Origin: JAGRCP01 sp942490705
GTDB taxonomy: Bacteria; Chloroflexota; Anaerolineae; Caldilineales; Caldilineaceae
Direction of reading: 5' to 3'
Assembly: GCA_942490705.1 (NCBI GenBank)
Contig: CALNXY010000007.1
Span: 62,001 to 126,000 of the forward strand
Length of the DNA stretch: 64,000 nt
A model generated the notes under the pieces. It did not search any database. It had not been told where the DNA came from and worked only from the letters and a program-made list of their open reading frames with translations. Within the stretch, counting starts at the first letter, position 1. The number at the start of each line of letters is the position of its first letter. Positions 56,490 through 64,000 of the stretch are shown piece after piece. Both the position numbers and the translations under genes were made by a program.

Positions 56490-57566
56490 ATGTCTGAGTC
56501 TGACTTCGCCGAGTTGCTGCCGATTGAGCTGGTCTTCAATCCCAACTGGTGGTACCAGACGGCGGGAGTTCACTTCGATCGTCCATTCTATTTTGATGCC
56601 AACCAGCGAATTGAGAATGATGTCATCATGCGCCGGGTGCTCTTCGAGCGCTATGGCGCGTTCGACATGGGCGAGCCGGATCCCCAACCGCGGCCGATTA
56701 TCGGTTCTCTCCATGTGGCCGGGGGCTTTGTAATACCTGCCTTGCTCGGGTGTGAGATCTGGTTTGAACAGGACGCGGCGCCGCAGCCGATCCCGCGCAA
56801 TCTAAGCGGGGCGGAGATCGATGCACTCGAGAAGCCCGATTTTCTAACTACGTGGCCCATGAACGAACTCATCGCACAGATGGATGCCCTCGAAGCTGAA
56901 TGGGGGTACGTCGTCGGCGACATGAATACCGACGGTCTACTGAATGCCGCCTATCATCTCTATGGTCAGCAGCTCTACATTGATTTCTACGAGAATCCGG
57001 CGCGGGTAAAGAAGCTGCTCTCCATGATTGGCGAATTGATTGTGGATGTCGCGCTCTACGTGCGCGAGCGTGCGGGCAGCTGTTCGGTATCGGTCAATCG
57101 CATGGTCGACCGGGTGGATCCGCAGATGTTCTTTCACGGTAACTGTTCGGTACAGATGATCTCCCCCAAGAGCTATCGCCAGTTTCACCTCGGTGTTGAG
57201 CAAGCGATGGCCACAAGGATCGCGCCATTTGGCATTCACCACTGTGGCAACAATCTGCATAAGATGGCCGCCGCCTATGCAGAACTGCCGCTGACCATGG
57301 TTGGCGTGGGTTGGGGCTCCGATGTCGCCAAAGTGCGTGAGATGCTGCCCGAAGCGTTTCTCAATCTACGTCTTAGCCCCGTGCGCATGCTTCAATGCAG
57401 CCCAGACGAGATTGCGGCCGATACCGAGGGGCTCCTGCAAAGCGCCGCGCCGCTGAACAGGGCCGGCGTCTGCTGTATCAACATGGACTATGGCACGCCT
57501 GACGAGAATCTCTTTGCCGTCGCCGAAGTGGTCGAACGCTATCGTCGCGCGAACGCGCAGATGTAA
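56490..57566 (+). CDS. URO-D-fold protein with putative zinc motif
   Basis: 358 aa, start behind GGAGAGGAAG. The barrel has the URO-D layout (MLLVIGELIVDVALYVRERA region, SPKSYRQFHLGVEQ). A GIHHCGNN motif offers H-x-C as in MtaA-type zinc methyltransferases, with a further Cys in VRMLQCSPD. It follows UxaE, so it probably joins the sugar pathway. Unrelated to haem by context. Methyl transfer is inferred. Confidence 0.78.
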   Translation: MSESDFAELLPIELVFNPNWWYQTAGVHFDRPFYFDANQRIENDVIMRRVLFERYGAFDMGEPDPQPRPIIGSLHVAGGFVIPALLGCEIWFEQDAAPQPIPRNLSGAEIDALEKPDFLTTWPMNELIAQMDALEAEWGYVVGDMNTDGLLNAAYHLYGQQLYIDFYENPARVKKLLSMIGELIVDVALYVRERAGSCSVSVNRMVDRVDPQMFFHGNCSVQMISPKSYRQFHLGVEQAMATRIAPFGIHHCGNNLHKMAAAYAELPLTMVGVGWGSDVAKVREMLPEAFLNLRLSPVRMLQCSPDEIAADTEGLLQSAAPLNRAGVCCINMDYGTPDENLFAVAEVVERYRRANAQM

Positions 57567-57604
57567 CAGGCTTCTATGCAAGCGCAGCCAGCGTCGAGCC
57601 ACAG

Positions 57605-58726
57605 CTACTGCCGTCGCCGGCGACGCCTCTGGCCCGCCTTCTCTGGCCCACTCTTCGCCGCCGCCAGCAGCGCTTGATGTTCTTCGGGCGTCGGCGGGAT
57701 CCAGTCGCGCGCAGCCGCCAGCATGGCATCGATATTTGCGGCCGGCATGTCGGGCGAAACGCCGCCGCCCACCGAGAGAATCATGCCGCCGCCGGGCCCG
57801 GCCTTGTCCAGGCACGCCTTGGCGTACTGGGCGACGACCTCTGGCGTTTCGCGCACGCCGACGCTGAGCGGGGGGATGTTGCCCATCATGGCCACGCGAT
57901 GGCCCATCTTTGCCTTGGCTTCGGCGATGTCGACCAGGTGGGTGAAATTGAAGACGTCGAAGTTGGCATCGGCCATGCGTTCAAAGAGGTGACCGCAGGG
58001 CATGTCATTGTGGAAAATCTTCAGCAGGCCATCGAACTCGTCGAAGATGCGGCGCAGGCGCGGATGCGCGAATTCCTCATAGTGCTCCAGCGACATCATG
58101 CCGGCGATGTCGTCGAGAAGAAAGATGCCCTCGGGCGCATGTACCTGCTCCAGCTGGGCGTGGAGCCAGCGGATGATCGTCTCCGTCACCGTGTCGAGGA
58201 AGGCATGGATCTCCGCGGGGTGCGCGATGAGGCCCGTCATCAGGTCGCTCACGCCCATGACCCAACTGGCTGTGACCAGCGGACCCCGCGCCGCCACGAT
58301 GTTGATCCCCAGCCCTTCGGCGCGCAGCCGCTCATCAGCGCGTTTGGTCCAGCGCAGGGCAAGGGGCATGAAGCCATCTTCATAGACGTTGGGCACGGGT
58401 GCATTGGCCCAGAAAGATGCGTCGGTCACCAGGGGCATCATCGAGGGCGGCCGGTCGGCATGAAAGTGAACCTTGCAGCCAAAGGCGGATGGTTCGGCCG
58501 CCATGCCATATTCGACCCAGAAGCCGGGGATCCAGACCGCGTCAGGAAAGCGCTCCAGCAGATCATGGTGGATCTCATACCATTTGTCGTGGTCCAGAAA
58601 GAAGTCGAGGGTGTGGACGCCGGCGTAACCCGGCAGCCACGGGCTGTCGACGATTAGCGCGACCGGAATTTGGTCAGGCTCTCCCAGAGTGGCGGCCAGC
58701 TTGAAGCGTTCCCATGGTGTGCTCAT
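57605..58726 (-). CDS. URO-D-fold protein (third copy)
   Basis: 373 aa. The N-terminus WERFKLAATLGEPDQIPV resembles the URO-D family substrate loop, MSLEHYEEFAHPRLRRIFDEF and MMGNIPPLSVGVRETPEVV are typical, and GGGMILSVGGGVSPDMP closes the barrel. Unlike the other two copies, the H-x-C pair is changed to FHNDMPCGHLF. C-terminal RRRRRR tail is unusual. Whether it is a decarboxylase or methyltransferase relative cannot be told. Confidence 0.75.
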   Translation of the reverse strand: MSTPWERFKLAATLGEPDQIPVALIVDSPWLPGYAGVHTLDFFLDHDKWYEIHHDLLERFPDAVWIPGFWVEYGMAAEPSAFGCKVHFHADRPPSMMPLVTDASFWANAPVPNVYEDGFMPLALRWTKRADERLRAEGLGINIVAARGPLVTASWVMGVSDLMTGLIAHPAEIHAFLDTVTETIIRWLHAQLEQVHAPEGIFLLDDIAGMMSLEHYEEFAHPRLRRIFDEFDGLLKIFHNDMPCGHLFERMADANFDVFNFTHLVDIAEAKAKMGHRVAMMGNIPPLSVGVRETPEVVAQYAKACLDKAGPGGGMILSVGGGVSPDMPAANIDAMLAAARDWIPPTPEEHQALLAAAKSGPEKAGQRRRRRRQ

Positions 58727-58797
58727 CGTTTCGTCTCCCGGTAGGCGCCGCTGACTTGGAGCGGCAGCAATCTAATGACCGCGCAATCACGATTCCG

Positions 58798-60819
58798 CTA
58801 TTTTGCCCTGATTCCCTGCAAAATGGCCAACAGATTGAGCGCAATCACATCCGGCAGGATCGCCATGCCGCCGAGATTGCCCGTGACGCTGTTGTGCGTG
58901 TCGGCAAAGCACATGTCCAACGCACCCTGCTCGAAGAGCGCCAGGCTTGACGGAATGTTATGGGGCAGCCAGTTTTGGGTGCGATGGTCAAGCATCCAGT
59001 TCAAAGCTGCCGCCGTGATGCCGTGCTGATAGCGCGCCCAGTCAATCTCAGGATCAATCAGCGCCCAGTCAATGCCGTGTTGTGCAGAGAGGGCAAAGGT
59101 CTCCAGCACTTCCCACTGCACATGGTCCCGCACCCAGTTGGCGAAATACCAGTCGCTGGAGCAGAGGCACGGCTTGGTGTTGTAGCGCATGGGCATGCCG
59201 GCCGGCTCCCAAAGGTGGGTAAAGGGCAGGAGCGAACGCAGCCAGCAGATTGCCTTCTCCCGATAACGTGCATCGGCAAAGCGCCGGAAGCCGGCCTCGT
59301 AGGCGACGGCCGCGTGGCCCGCAGCCAGCAGATTGGGCGCGTGGAGCGGCGTCTCCCAGAAGTCGCCGCCTTCAGGACGCTGCATGGGCAGGCAGTAATT
59401 CAACGCCTTGCGTGCGCCTTCCAGAAACGCCGCCTCTCCCGTCTGCTCGGCCAGCTTCAGCAACTCCAGCGCCGGCAGGATGGTGATATCCAGGGCGGTG
59501 TCACCCGCCAACCCCATCGGCTCCAAATAGGTTGTGGCAACGACGAAATCGTCCTTGCGATAGTGTCTGCCCCTGGGGTCAAAGGGGAAGGAACCGTCCT
59601 CCGCCTGCCAGGAGAGGATCTCTTCGCCCCGACTGTGCAGCTGGGCTGGATCTGGCGCCGCCGGGCCGATTTGCCCCTCGCGACACCAGTCGATCTTCTC
59701 CTGCAACGCGGCGGCCAGCGCCGCGCCTGACCGGCGTTCGATATACGCTTCGGCAAAGCGCGGCACGGTGGGCTGAATTTCGCCGCTTCTTTGCTGCGTG
59801 CCAAAGCCCTCGCCCTCGTGCCAGAGATGGGTCGTGTAGGCCTCGGCAATGCGATCCAGCGCTTCTTCCAGCGGCCAGCGCGGCGTTGGCGCGTTGGGTA
59901 AGCCATGACGCGCAACCCAATCGGTCACGACATCGAGGCTGTTGCCCTCTACGACAAAGATCTCCGCATCGAAGTTGACCTGTTGGTCCAGATGCAGCTC
60001 AAGCGGCGGCTCCATGAGTGGCTGATTTTCCTGGTTGTCTGTTTCGACTGCCGGTACCATCAGGCCCATCAGGTGATTGGCACGTCGATCGATAAAATTG
60101 GGTGATGCAAAGACCGGTTGCGGGCAATGGTAGCGATAATTGAACCAGCCTGTGGCGCGCTGATTGGGGTTCCACGCCAGCCCGATCCCTATGCCTGCAT
60201 TGCTAAGCGCCATGACCGGGGCCGTGACTTTGTTGGGGTGGGGGATCGAGCGCAACGCCCAGGGATCCTTGAACCACTCCTGCCCGCTTGACCACTCCTC
60301 GCCCTCCACCCACTCCACGCCGGGGAAGATGGCATCCGTCTTGGCGGCCCCAAAGCTGCCTTCGCCTGCCTTGAGCCAGGGGCCGCGCACATAACGCGCA
60401 TACTGATTGGCCTTGGAAAGCAGCCGGTAGGTGAGGGTGATCAGGGGTTCGTCCGGCGCCAGGGTAATGGTTGCTTCGCCTTCCATGCAGTGGAGATCGA
60501 GCGGGTAGCGCAACCAGGAGTCAAATGAGGTGCCGCGCAACTGCTCCTGCACGATCAATGACTTGACTTGCAGCGTCAGGCGCTCGCCAAAGTCGCCGCG
60601 GCTGCGCTGGACGTCGGCAGCTTCCAGGCGCATGGGGATTTCCTGGTCGCGCAGCATCAGCTCGCCCAAGTGCTCGAGGATCGCAATACATTGGCCACTG
60701 GGGGTCAGAATTTCGCCCCAGCCCCAGCCGGTGGCGCGTTTGTGCAGGTCGAACTTCAGGTGATCGTTTTCGAGACTGATGCTTTCGCCGGCAAAGGTGG
60801 CGTGTTGATAAATCGGCAT
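58798..60819 (-). CDS. 673-aa protein of unknown function, probably carbohydrate-active
   Basis: Start behind AAGGAG. The first about 300 residues are beta-rich (galactose mutarotase-like appearance, ATGWGWGEILTPSGQCIAIL), and from about 340 there is a long helical part with regular Trp/Tyr-rich repeats (EEILSWQAEDGSFPFDPRG, TTYLEPMGLAGDTAL, HAPNLLAAGHAAVAYEAGF), as in alpha/alpha toroids. This layout is seen in polysaccharide lyases and glycoside hydrolases. No signal peptide, so cytoplasmic. It is beside the UxaE and URO-D genes. No family could be named. Confidence 0.7.
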   Translation of the reverse strand: MPIYQHATFAGESISLENDHLKFDLHKRATGWGWGEILTPSGQCIAILEHLGELMLRDQEIPMRLEAADVQRSRGDFGERLTLQVKSLIVQEQLRGTSFDSWLRYPLDLHCMEGEATITLAPDEPLITLTYRLLSKANQYARYVRGPWLKAGEGSFGAAKTDAIFPGVEWVEGEEWSSGQEWFKDPWALRSIPHPNKVTAPVMALSNAGIGIGLAWNPNQRATGWFNYRYHCPQPVFASPNFIDRRANHLMGLMVPAVETDNQENQPLMEPPLELHLDQQVNFDAEIFVVEGNSLDVVTDWVARHGLPNAPTPRWPLEEALDRIAEAYTTHLWHEGEGFGTQQRSGEIQPTVPRFAEAYIERRSGAALAAALQEKIDWCREGQIGPAAPDPAQLHSRGEEILSWQAEDGSFPFDPRGRHYRKDDFVVATTYLEPMGLAGDTALDITILPALELLKLAEQTGEAAFLEGARKALNYCLPMQRPEGGDFWETPLHAPNLLAAGHAAVAYEAGFRRFADARYREKAICWLRSLLPFTHLWEPAGMPMRYNTKPCLCSSDWYFANWVRDHVQWEVLETFALSAQHGIDWALIDPEIDWARYQHGITAAALNWMLDHRTQNWLPHNIPSSLALFEQGALDMCFADTHNSVTGNLGGMAILPDVIALNLLAILQGIRAK

Positions 60820-61074
60820 ATGAGGCTCCTTGGAGAAATACTCAATGGATTGGCCCAGCTTACAGCGCGGACGATTTAAGGGATTCTCAAACTGTCGACA
60901 ATGGGCCGCAGGAAAGGCGAGTTCCTTCTGCGCCTGCCGAACGGCGGATCGGATCGCTGCACTATTACTGAGATTGATCCGCCGACACGAGACGGGAACC
61001 CCCTGCGTGCAGCGTCAATCCGCAGCCCATTCTACGCCGATTGGGGATTGCTGGAACGGGATTTTGGTTGGGTA
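60820..61074. repeat. GCGGAT-family element in the gap before the second LacI gene
   Basis: AATGGGC (60900-60906) and GCCCATT (61025-61031) mark the ends; CGGCGGATCGGATC and GATTGATCCGCC form the inner arms. The rest of this 255-base stretch holds no gene. Confidence 0.6.
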
Positions 61075-61103
61075 TTGACATCAGATTACGCGCATGATAC
61101 CAT
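61075..61103 (+). promoter_or_regulatory. Promoter of the second LacI-like regulator
   Basis: TTGACA (61075-61080), 17-base spacer, TACCAT (61098-61103). Confidence 0.65.
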
Positions 61104-61111
61104 AGCTTATG

Positions 61112-61127
61112 CGATTAAGGTTAATCG
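61112..61127. promoter_or_regulatory. Operator-like palindrome near the second LacI-like gene
   Basis: CGATTAA-GG-TTAATCG (61112-61127) is an inverted repeat, with another CGATTAA half-site at 61140-61146. It lies just past the promoter, so self-regulation is likely. Confidence 0.6.
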
Positions 61128-61180
61128 TTTTGGATAATTCGATTAACCCGCATCGACTCCCTCTCAATTAGAACAAGCTG

Positions 61181-62215
61181 ATGGTGATGAAAAAACGACC
61201 AACGCAGGCCGATGTGGCCAAACTGGCGGGCGTTTCGACGGCGACCGTCTCCTATGTCGTCAATGATCAGACGGGCGGGCGGATTCCCATCTCCCCTCTG
61301 ACGCGTGAGCGCGTGCTGTCGGCGATTGCCGAACTGGATTACCAGCCGGACGCCCGCGCCCGGTCATTGCGTTCCGGCGGTACGGAGACGATTGGTCTGT
61401 TGATTCCCGACATGCACAATCCTCACTATTGGGAGATTGCTGAGGGCGTTGAGGAAGAGATGCGCACGGCAGGTTACGGAATGTTATTGGCCAGCACCTC
61501 GATGGACCCGCAGCGTGAGGTCGACACCCTGAATGCGCTGGCCCAGCGACGCATCGATGCACTCATTCTTCTGCTGTCATTCCTGGATCAATCGTTTGAC
61601 CTCCTCCAACAGCTGTCTGCCCAGCAGTATGCAGTTGTGACCTTGGGCTTCGCCGTAGACGATCTGGATTGGGTTGAAGCCGGCTTCGGCAGCGCCATGC
61701 CGCAGTTGATGGATCACCTCTTTGCGCTGGGCCATCGGCGCATCGGCTTCGTCTATGGCGTCGGTAGTCCGAATATGGCGACAATGCGCCTGCGCCTCTT
61801 TCGTGAAGCCTATCATCAGCACGGCTTTCCCTTTGATGAAGCGCTGTTCATCCATTGTGATAAGGCTATGGAAGACAGCTATCATGCCACGCAGACGTTG
61901 CTCGCTATTCAACCGCGGCCGACCGCAATCATTACGGTCAACGATCTGCTGGCAATGGGCGCACTGCGCGCCATTCATGAAGCGGGGCTGCGCGTGCCCC
62001 AGGATATCTCCGTCGCCGGCTTTGACGACATTGCCATGGCCTCGTACCTGACACCGCCCCTGACGACCGTACGCGCCAACGCCCAGGAGATCGGTCGTCA
62101 AGCCGCCAGACTTGCCCTTGCCAGGATTCAGCAGCCTGATTTACCCGTTCAAACAGCGCGCGTTGAGGCTGAACTCGTTGTACGCGCTTCAACCGGCCGC
62201 GCGCCCACGACTTAA
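61181..62215 (+). CDS. LacI family transcriptional regulator
   Basis: 344 aa (a second ATG at 61187 is also possible). TQADVAKLAGVSTATVSYVVND is the helix-turn-helix, with an insertion GGRIPISP after it, and ARARSLRSGGTETIGLLIPDM the hinge. The sugar-binding domain follows. It is directly upstream of a sugar-binding lipoprotein on the same strand and so probably controls that importer. Confidence 0.95.
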   Translation: MVMKKRPTQADVAKLAGVSTATVSYVVNDQTGGRIPISPLTRERVLSAIAELDYQPDARARSLRSGGTETIGLLIPDMHNPHYWEIAEGVEEEMRTAGYGMLLASTSMDPQREVDTLNALAQRRIDALILLLSFLDQSFDLLQQLSAQQYAVVTLGFAVDDLDWVEAGFGSAMPQLMDHLFALGHRRIGFVYGVGSPNMATMRLRLFREAYHQHGFPFDEALFIHCDKAMEDSYHATQTLLAIQPRPTAIITVNDLLAMGALRAIHEAGLRVPQDISVAGFDDIAMASYLTPPLTTVRANAQEIGRQAARLALARIQQPDLPVQTARVEAELVVRASTGRAPTT

Positions 62216-62332
62216 AAAAGGAGGATCAGCAACTCCACCCACCTGAATCGGCAGGTCCGATGAACACCGTATTTGCGTCAGCATCGCAGTGCTCTGCTCT
62301 GCATCGTCTATCACTCCTGAGGAGGAATGTAC

Positions 62333-64000
62333 ATGAACCACCAAAGACTGCGCTGGTCGCTCCTGGCCGTGCTTCTGCTCTTTGCACTTACGCTTGCCGC
62401 ATGCGGCGCGCCGGCCGCACCGGCTACAACCGAGGCGCCGGCTGAGGCCGCCGCAGCAGAAGGCGCGCAGGAAGCTACCGAGCCGACGGAGGAAGCGGCT
62501 GAAGAAGCGGCTGAGGATGATGTTGTTGCGATTGAAGTGACGCCCACGCCTGTTGCCGAGCTGGAAGGCGAAATCGTCATCTCGTTCCAGAGCAACGATA
62601 CCCAGACCTTCGGAGCCCTCTGCGCGGCCTACGAAGAGCTCAATCCGGGCGTTGACTGCATTGTCGAACTCAAGCCGCCCGAAGGATACCAGGAATGGAT
62701 TCGCACCCAGTTCGCCGGCGGCGTGCCCGATGCATCGCTGGTGAATGGCAACGTCGTTGCCGATCTGATCAACGACAAGAAATTCCTTGACCTGAGCACC
62801 TATTTTGATCGGGAGTCTCCCTACACGGGCGCGCCGTGGCGCGAGGACTTCGACCCGGCAGCGCTGGCCAACATGCGCAATGTGACCACCGGCGAGTGGC
62901 CAATGCTCAATGCCGAAACCGTCCAGGTACTCTGGTTCTACAACAAGAGCGCTTTTGCAGACGCCGGCATTCTCGAAGAAGCCGAAGCGCTGGCACAGAC
63001 CGACCGCAATCAGCCGACCTGGGATCAGTTCCTGGGCTGGTGTGATGCTCTGACTGAAGCCGGCTATATCCCGGTGGCGGTTGAAGGCGACTTCCGCGCC
63101 TTTTGGGAATTCCGCATCGGCTGGCTGGCCCGCATGTACGCCGACCAGTATACGCGCGACGAAGCGGAACTTGTCCGCTGTCAGGAAGGCGACTACTGCT
63201 TCCGGCCCGGCATCGACGATCAGTGGACCTACGATCCGACCGATCCCACCAATGACGACGCGCTCAATGTCCAGTTCAACCCCGTGCGCAAGATGATTGC
63301 CCTGCGTGATGGCGATCAGTCCGTAGATGGCGAAAAGTGGCGCGAGATGTACACGAATTTCAAGGAATTCTCTGATCGCTGCGTGCCGCCCGGCTGGATT
63401 GGCACCACCGACGCCTATCCCCTCTTCCTGACCCAGGAAGCCGCCATTCGCCTCGACGGCGCCTGGCTTCTCTCCAACTTTGAGAAGGATATCCGCAGCC
63501 TGGCGGAAGGCACCTACGCCTACACCGGTGAAGATGAGGCCGGACCGACGCCGACGCCTTCGGCGCAGGATCTTGCCGCCGAAATCTTTGAGTTGGGCAG
63601 CTTTAACAACCCGACCATGGAAGGGCCCGAGGTTGATGCCCCGGCCCGCACGATCGAGGTGAACATCGGCTTCTGGAGCATTCCCAAGAAGGATCAGGCC
63701 CAGAACAATCTGGAAATGGATTTCCTGATGTTTGTTACCAGCCCGGAAGGCTATGGCCTCTATCTGGAAAACCGGCTTGATCCCAACAACCCGCAGGGTG
63801 GCGTGAATGGCCCGCCGGTGATTCGCAACGTCTCGCTGCCGCCGGAAATCGCCGCTCGTTATGAGGGACTGAAGCTGATCGGCAATACGGAGAAGGACAC
63901 GGCCGGCACCTATCGCTCGCGCGGCGTCAACGACTACCAGCCGAGCGTGCGCGAATGGGTCGATCTGGCGCAGCAGTACTTCACCGACAAGATCACGCTG
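62333..64000 (+). CDS. Family 1 extracellular sugar-binding lipoprotein (cut by window end)
   Basis: At least 556 aa, open at base 64000. ATG 62333 behind GAGGAGGA. The signal ends LAAC (Cys 24), a lipobox, then an acidic Ala/Glu linker (STQEAT-like). The mature part has YEELNPGVDCIVELKPPEGYQEW, VQVLWFYNKSAFADAGI, TWDQFLGWCDALTEAGYIPV and a C-terminal FVTSPEGYGLYLE, as in ABC sugar-binding proteins. Expected to be followed by two permeases outside the window. The end of the gene is not seen. Confidence 0.9.
   Translation, partial: MNHQRLRWSLLAVLLLFALTLAACGAPAAPATTEAPAEAAAAEGAQEATEPTEEAAEEAAEDDVVAIEVTPTPVAELEGEIVISFQSNDTQTFGALCAAYEELNPGVDCIVELKPPEGYQEWIRTQFAGGVPDASLVNGNVVADLINDKKFLDLSTYFDRESPYTGAPWREDFDPAALANMRNVTTGEWPMLNAETVQVLWFYNKSAFADAGILEEAEALAQTDRNQPTWDQFLGWCDALTEAGYIPVAVEGDFRAFWEFRIGWLARMYADQYTRDEAELVRCQEGDYCFRPGIDDQWTYDPTDPTNDDALNVQFNPVRKMIALRDGDQSVDGEKWREMYTNFKEFSDRCVPPGWIGTTDAYPLFLTQEAAIRLDGAWLLSNFEKDIRSLAEGTYAYTGEDEAGPTPTPSAQDLAAEIFELGSFNNPTMEGPEVDAPARTIEVNIGFWSIPKKDQAQNNLEMDFLMFVTSPEGYGLYLENRLDPNNPQGGVNGPPVIRNVSLPPEIAARYEGLKLIGNTEKDTAGTYRSRGVNDYQPSVREWVDLAQQYFTDKITL

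Overview
The window is GC-rich with short intergenic gaps and lipoprotein signals ending in LAAC followed by Ala/Pro/Glu-rich linkers. It carries expanded URO-D-like genes, LacI-controlled sugar loci, a BTAD-AAA-TPR regulator and a CHAT/vWA/MoxR conflict island. This mix suggests a filamentous-type Chloroflexota (Anaerolineae/Caldilineae-like). That assignment is inference from gene content, because no rRNA or marker phylogeny is available here.

Layout. (1) 1-7.4 kb is a vWA-MoxR type NTP-dependent conflict island. It holds a transglutaminase-like protein with effector-associated modules, an inactive-STAND protein sharing the same coil, a MoxR AAA+ ATPase, a two-piece vWA protein, and a CHAT-FGE fusion whose CHAT dyad looks dead. 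(2) 7.4-10 kb holds a DsbA/FrnE-like oxidoreductase with an in-frame TGA exactly at the first active-site Cys and a SECIS-like hairpin behind it (strong selenoprotein candidate), then a sulfatase. (3) 10.0-11.3 kb is an AT-richer accessory patch between a degenerate tRNA-Arg copy (with its terminator) and the intact tRNA-Arg(TCT); it carries small unrecognised genes, including two overlapping small membrane proteins. (4) 11.5-15.2 kb is a second CHAT protein, with an intact His-Cys dyad and a strong promoter, followed by an alpha/beta hydrolase. This looks like a protease-lipase defence pair. (5) 15.3-38.3 kb is a run of housekeeping and single-gene metabolic functions (GcvT, PEP carboxylase, cupin, serine hydrolase, aldo-keto reductase, deaminase, F420-type reductase, BTAD regulator, glycosyltransferase, PhzF, VOC, SDR/LysR pair, MoCo enzyme, APH-type kinase, two GNATs). 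It also contains three C-terminal gene remnants.

(6) 38.4-64 kb is a carbohydrate region. Reading leftward from a LacI regulator at 54.6 kb are a family-5 solute-binding lipoprotein, OppBCDF-like ABC transporter, URO-D-fold protein, Gfo/Idh/MocA dehydrogenase, AGE epimerase, sulfatase, NagA-like deacetylase, NagB and UxaC. To the right are UxaE, two more URO-D-fold proteins, a 673-aa probable carbohydrate-active protein, a second LacI regulator and a family-1 sugar-binding lipoprotein cut by the window end. Together they suggest uptake and breakdown of sulfated oligosaccharides containing uronic acid and amino sugar.

Dispersed GCGGAT-rich inverted repeats (six copies) sit between genes across the window. 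Three genes show clear single-base frameshifts and a fourth shows a possible one. This pattern could be sequencing error and should temper conclusions about those genes.
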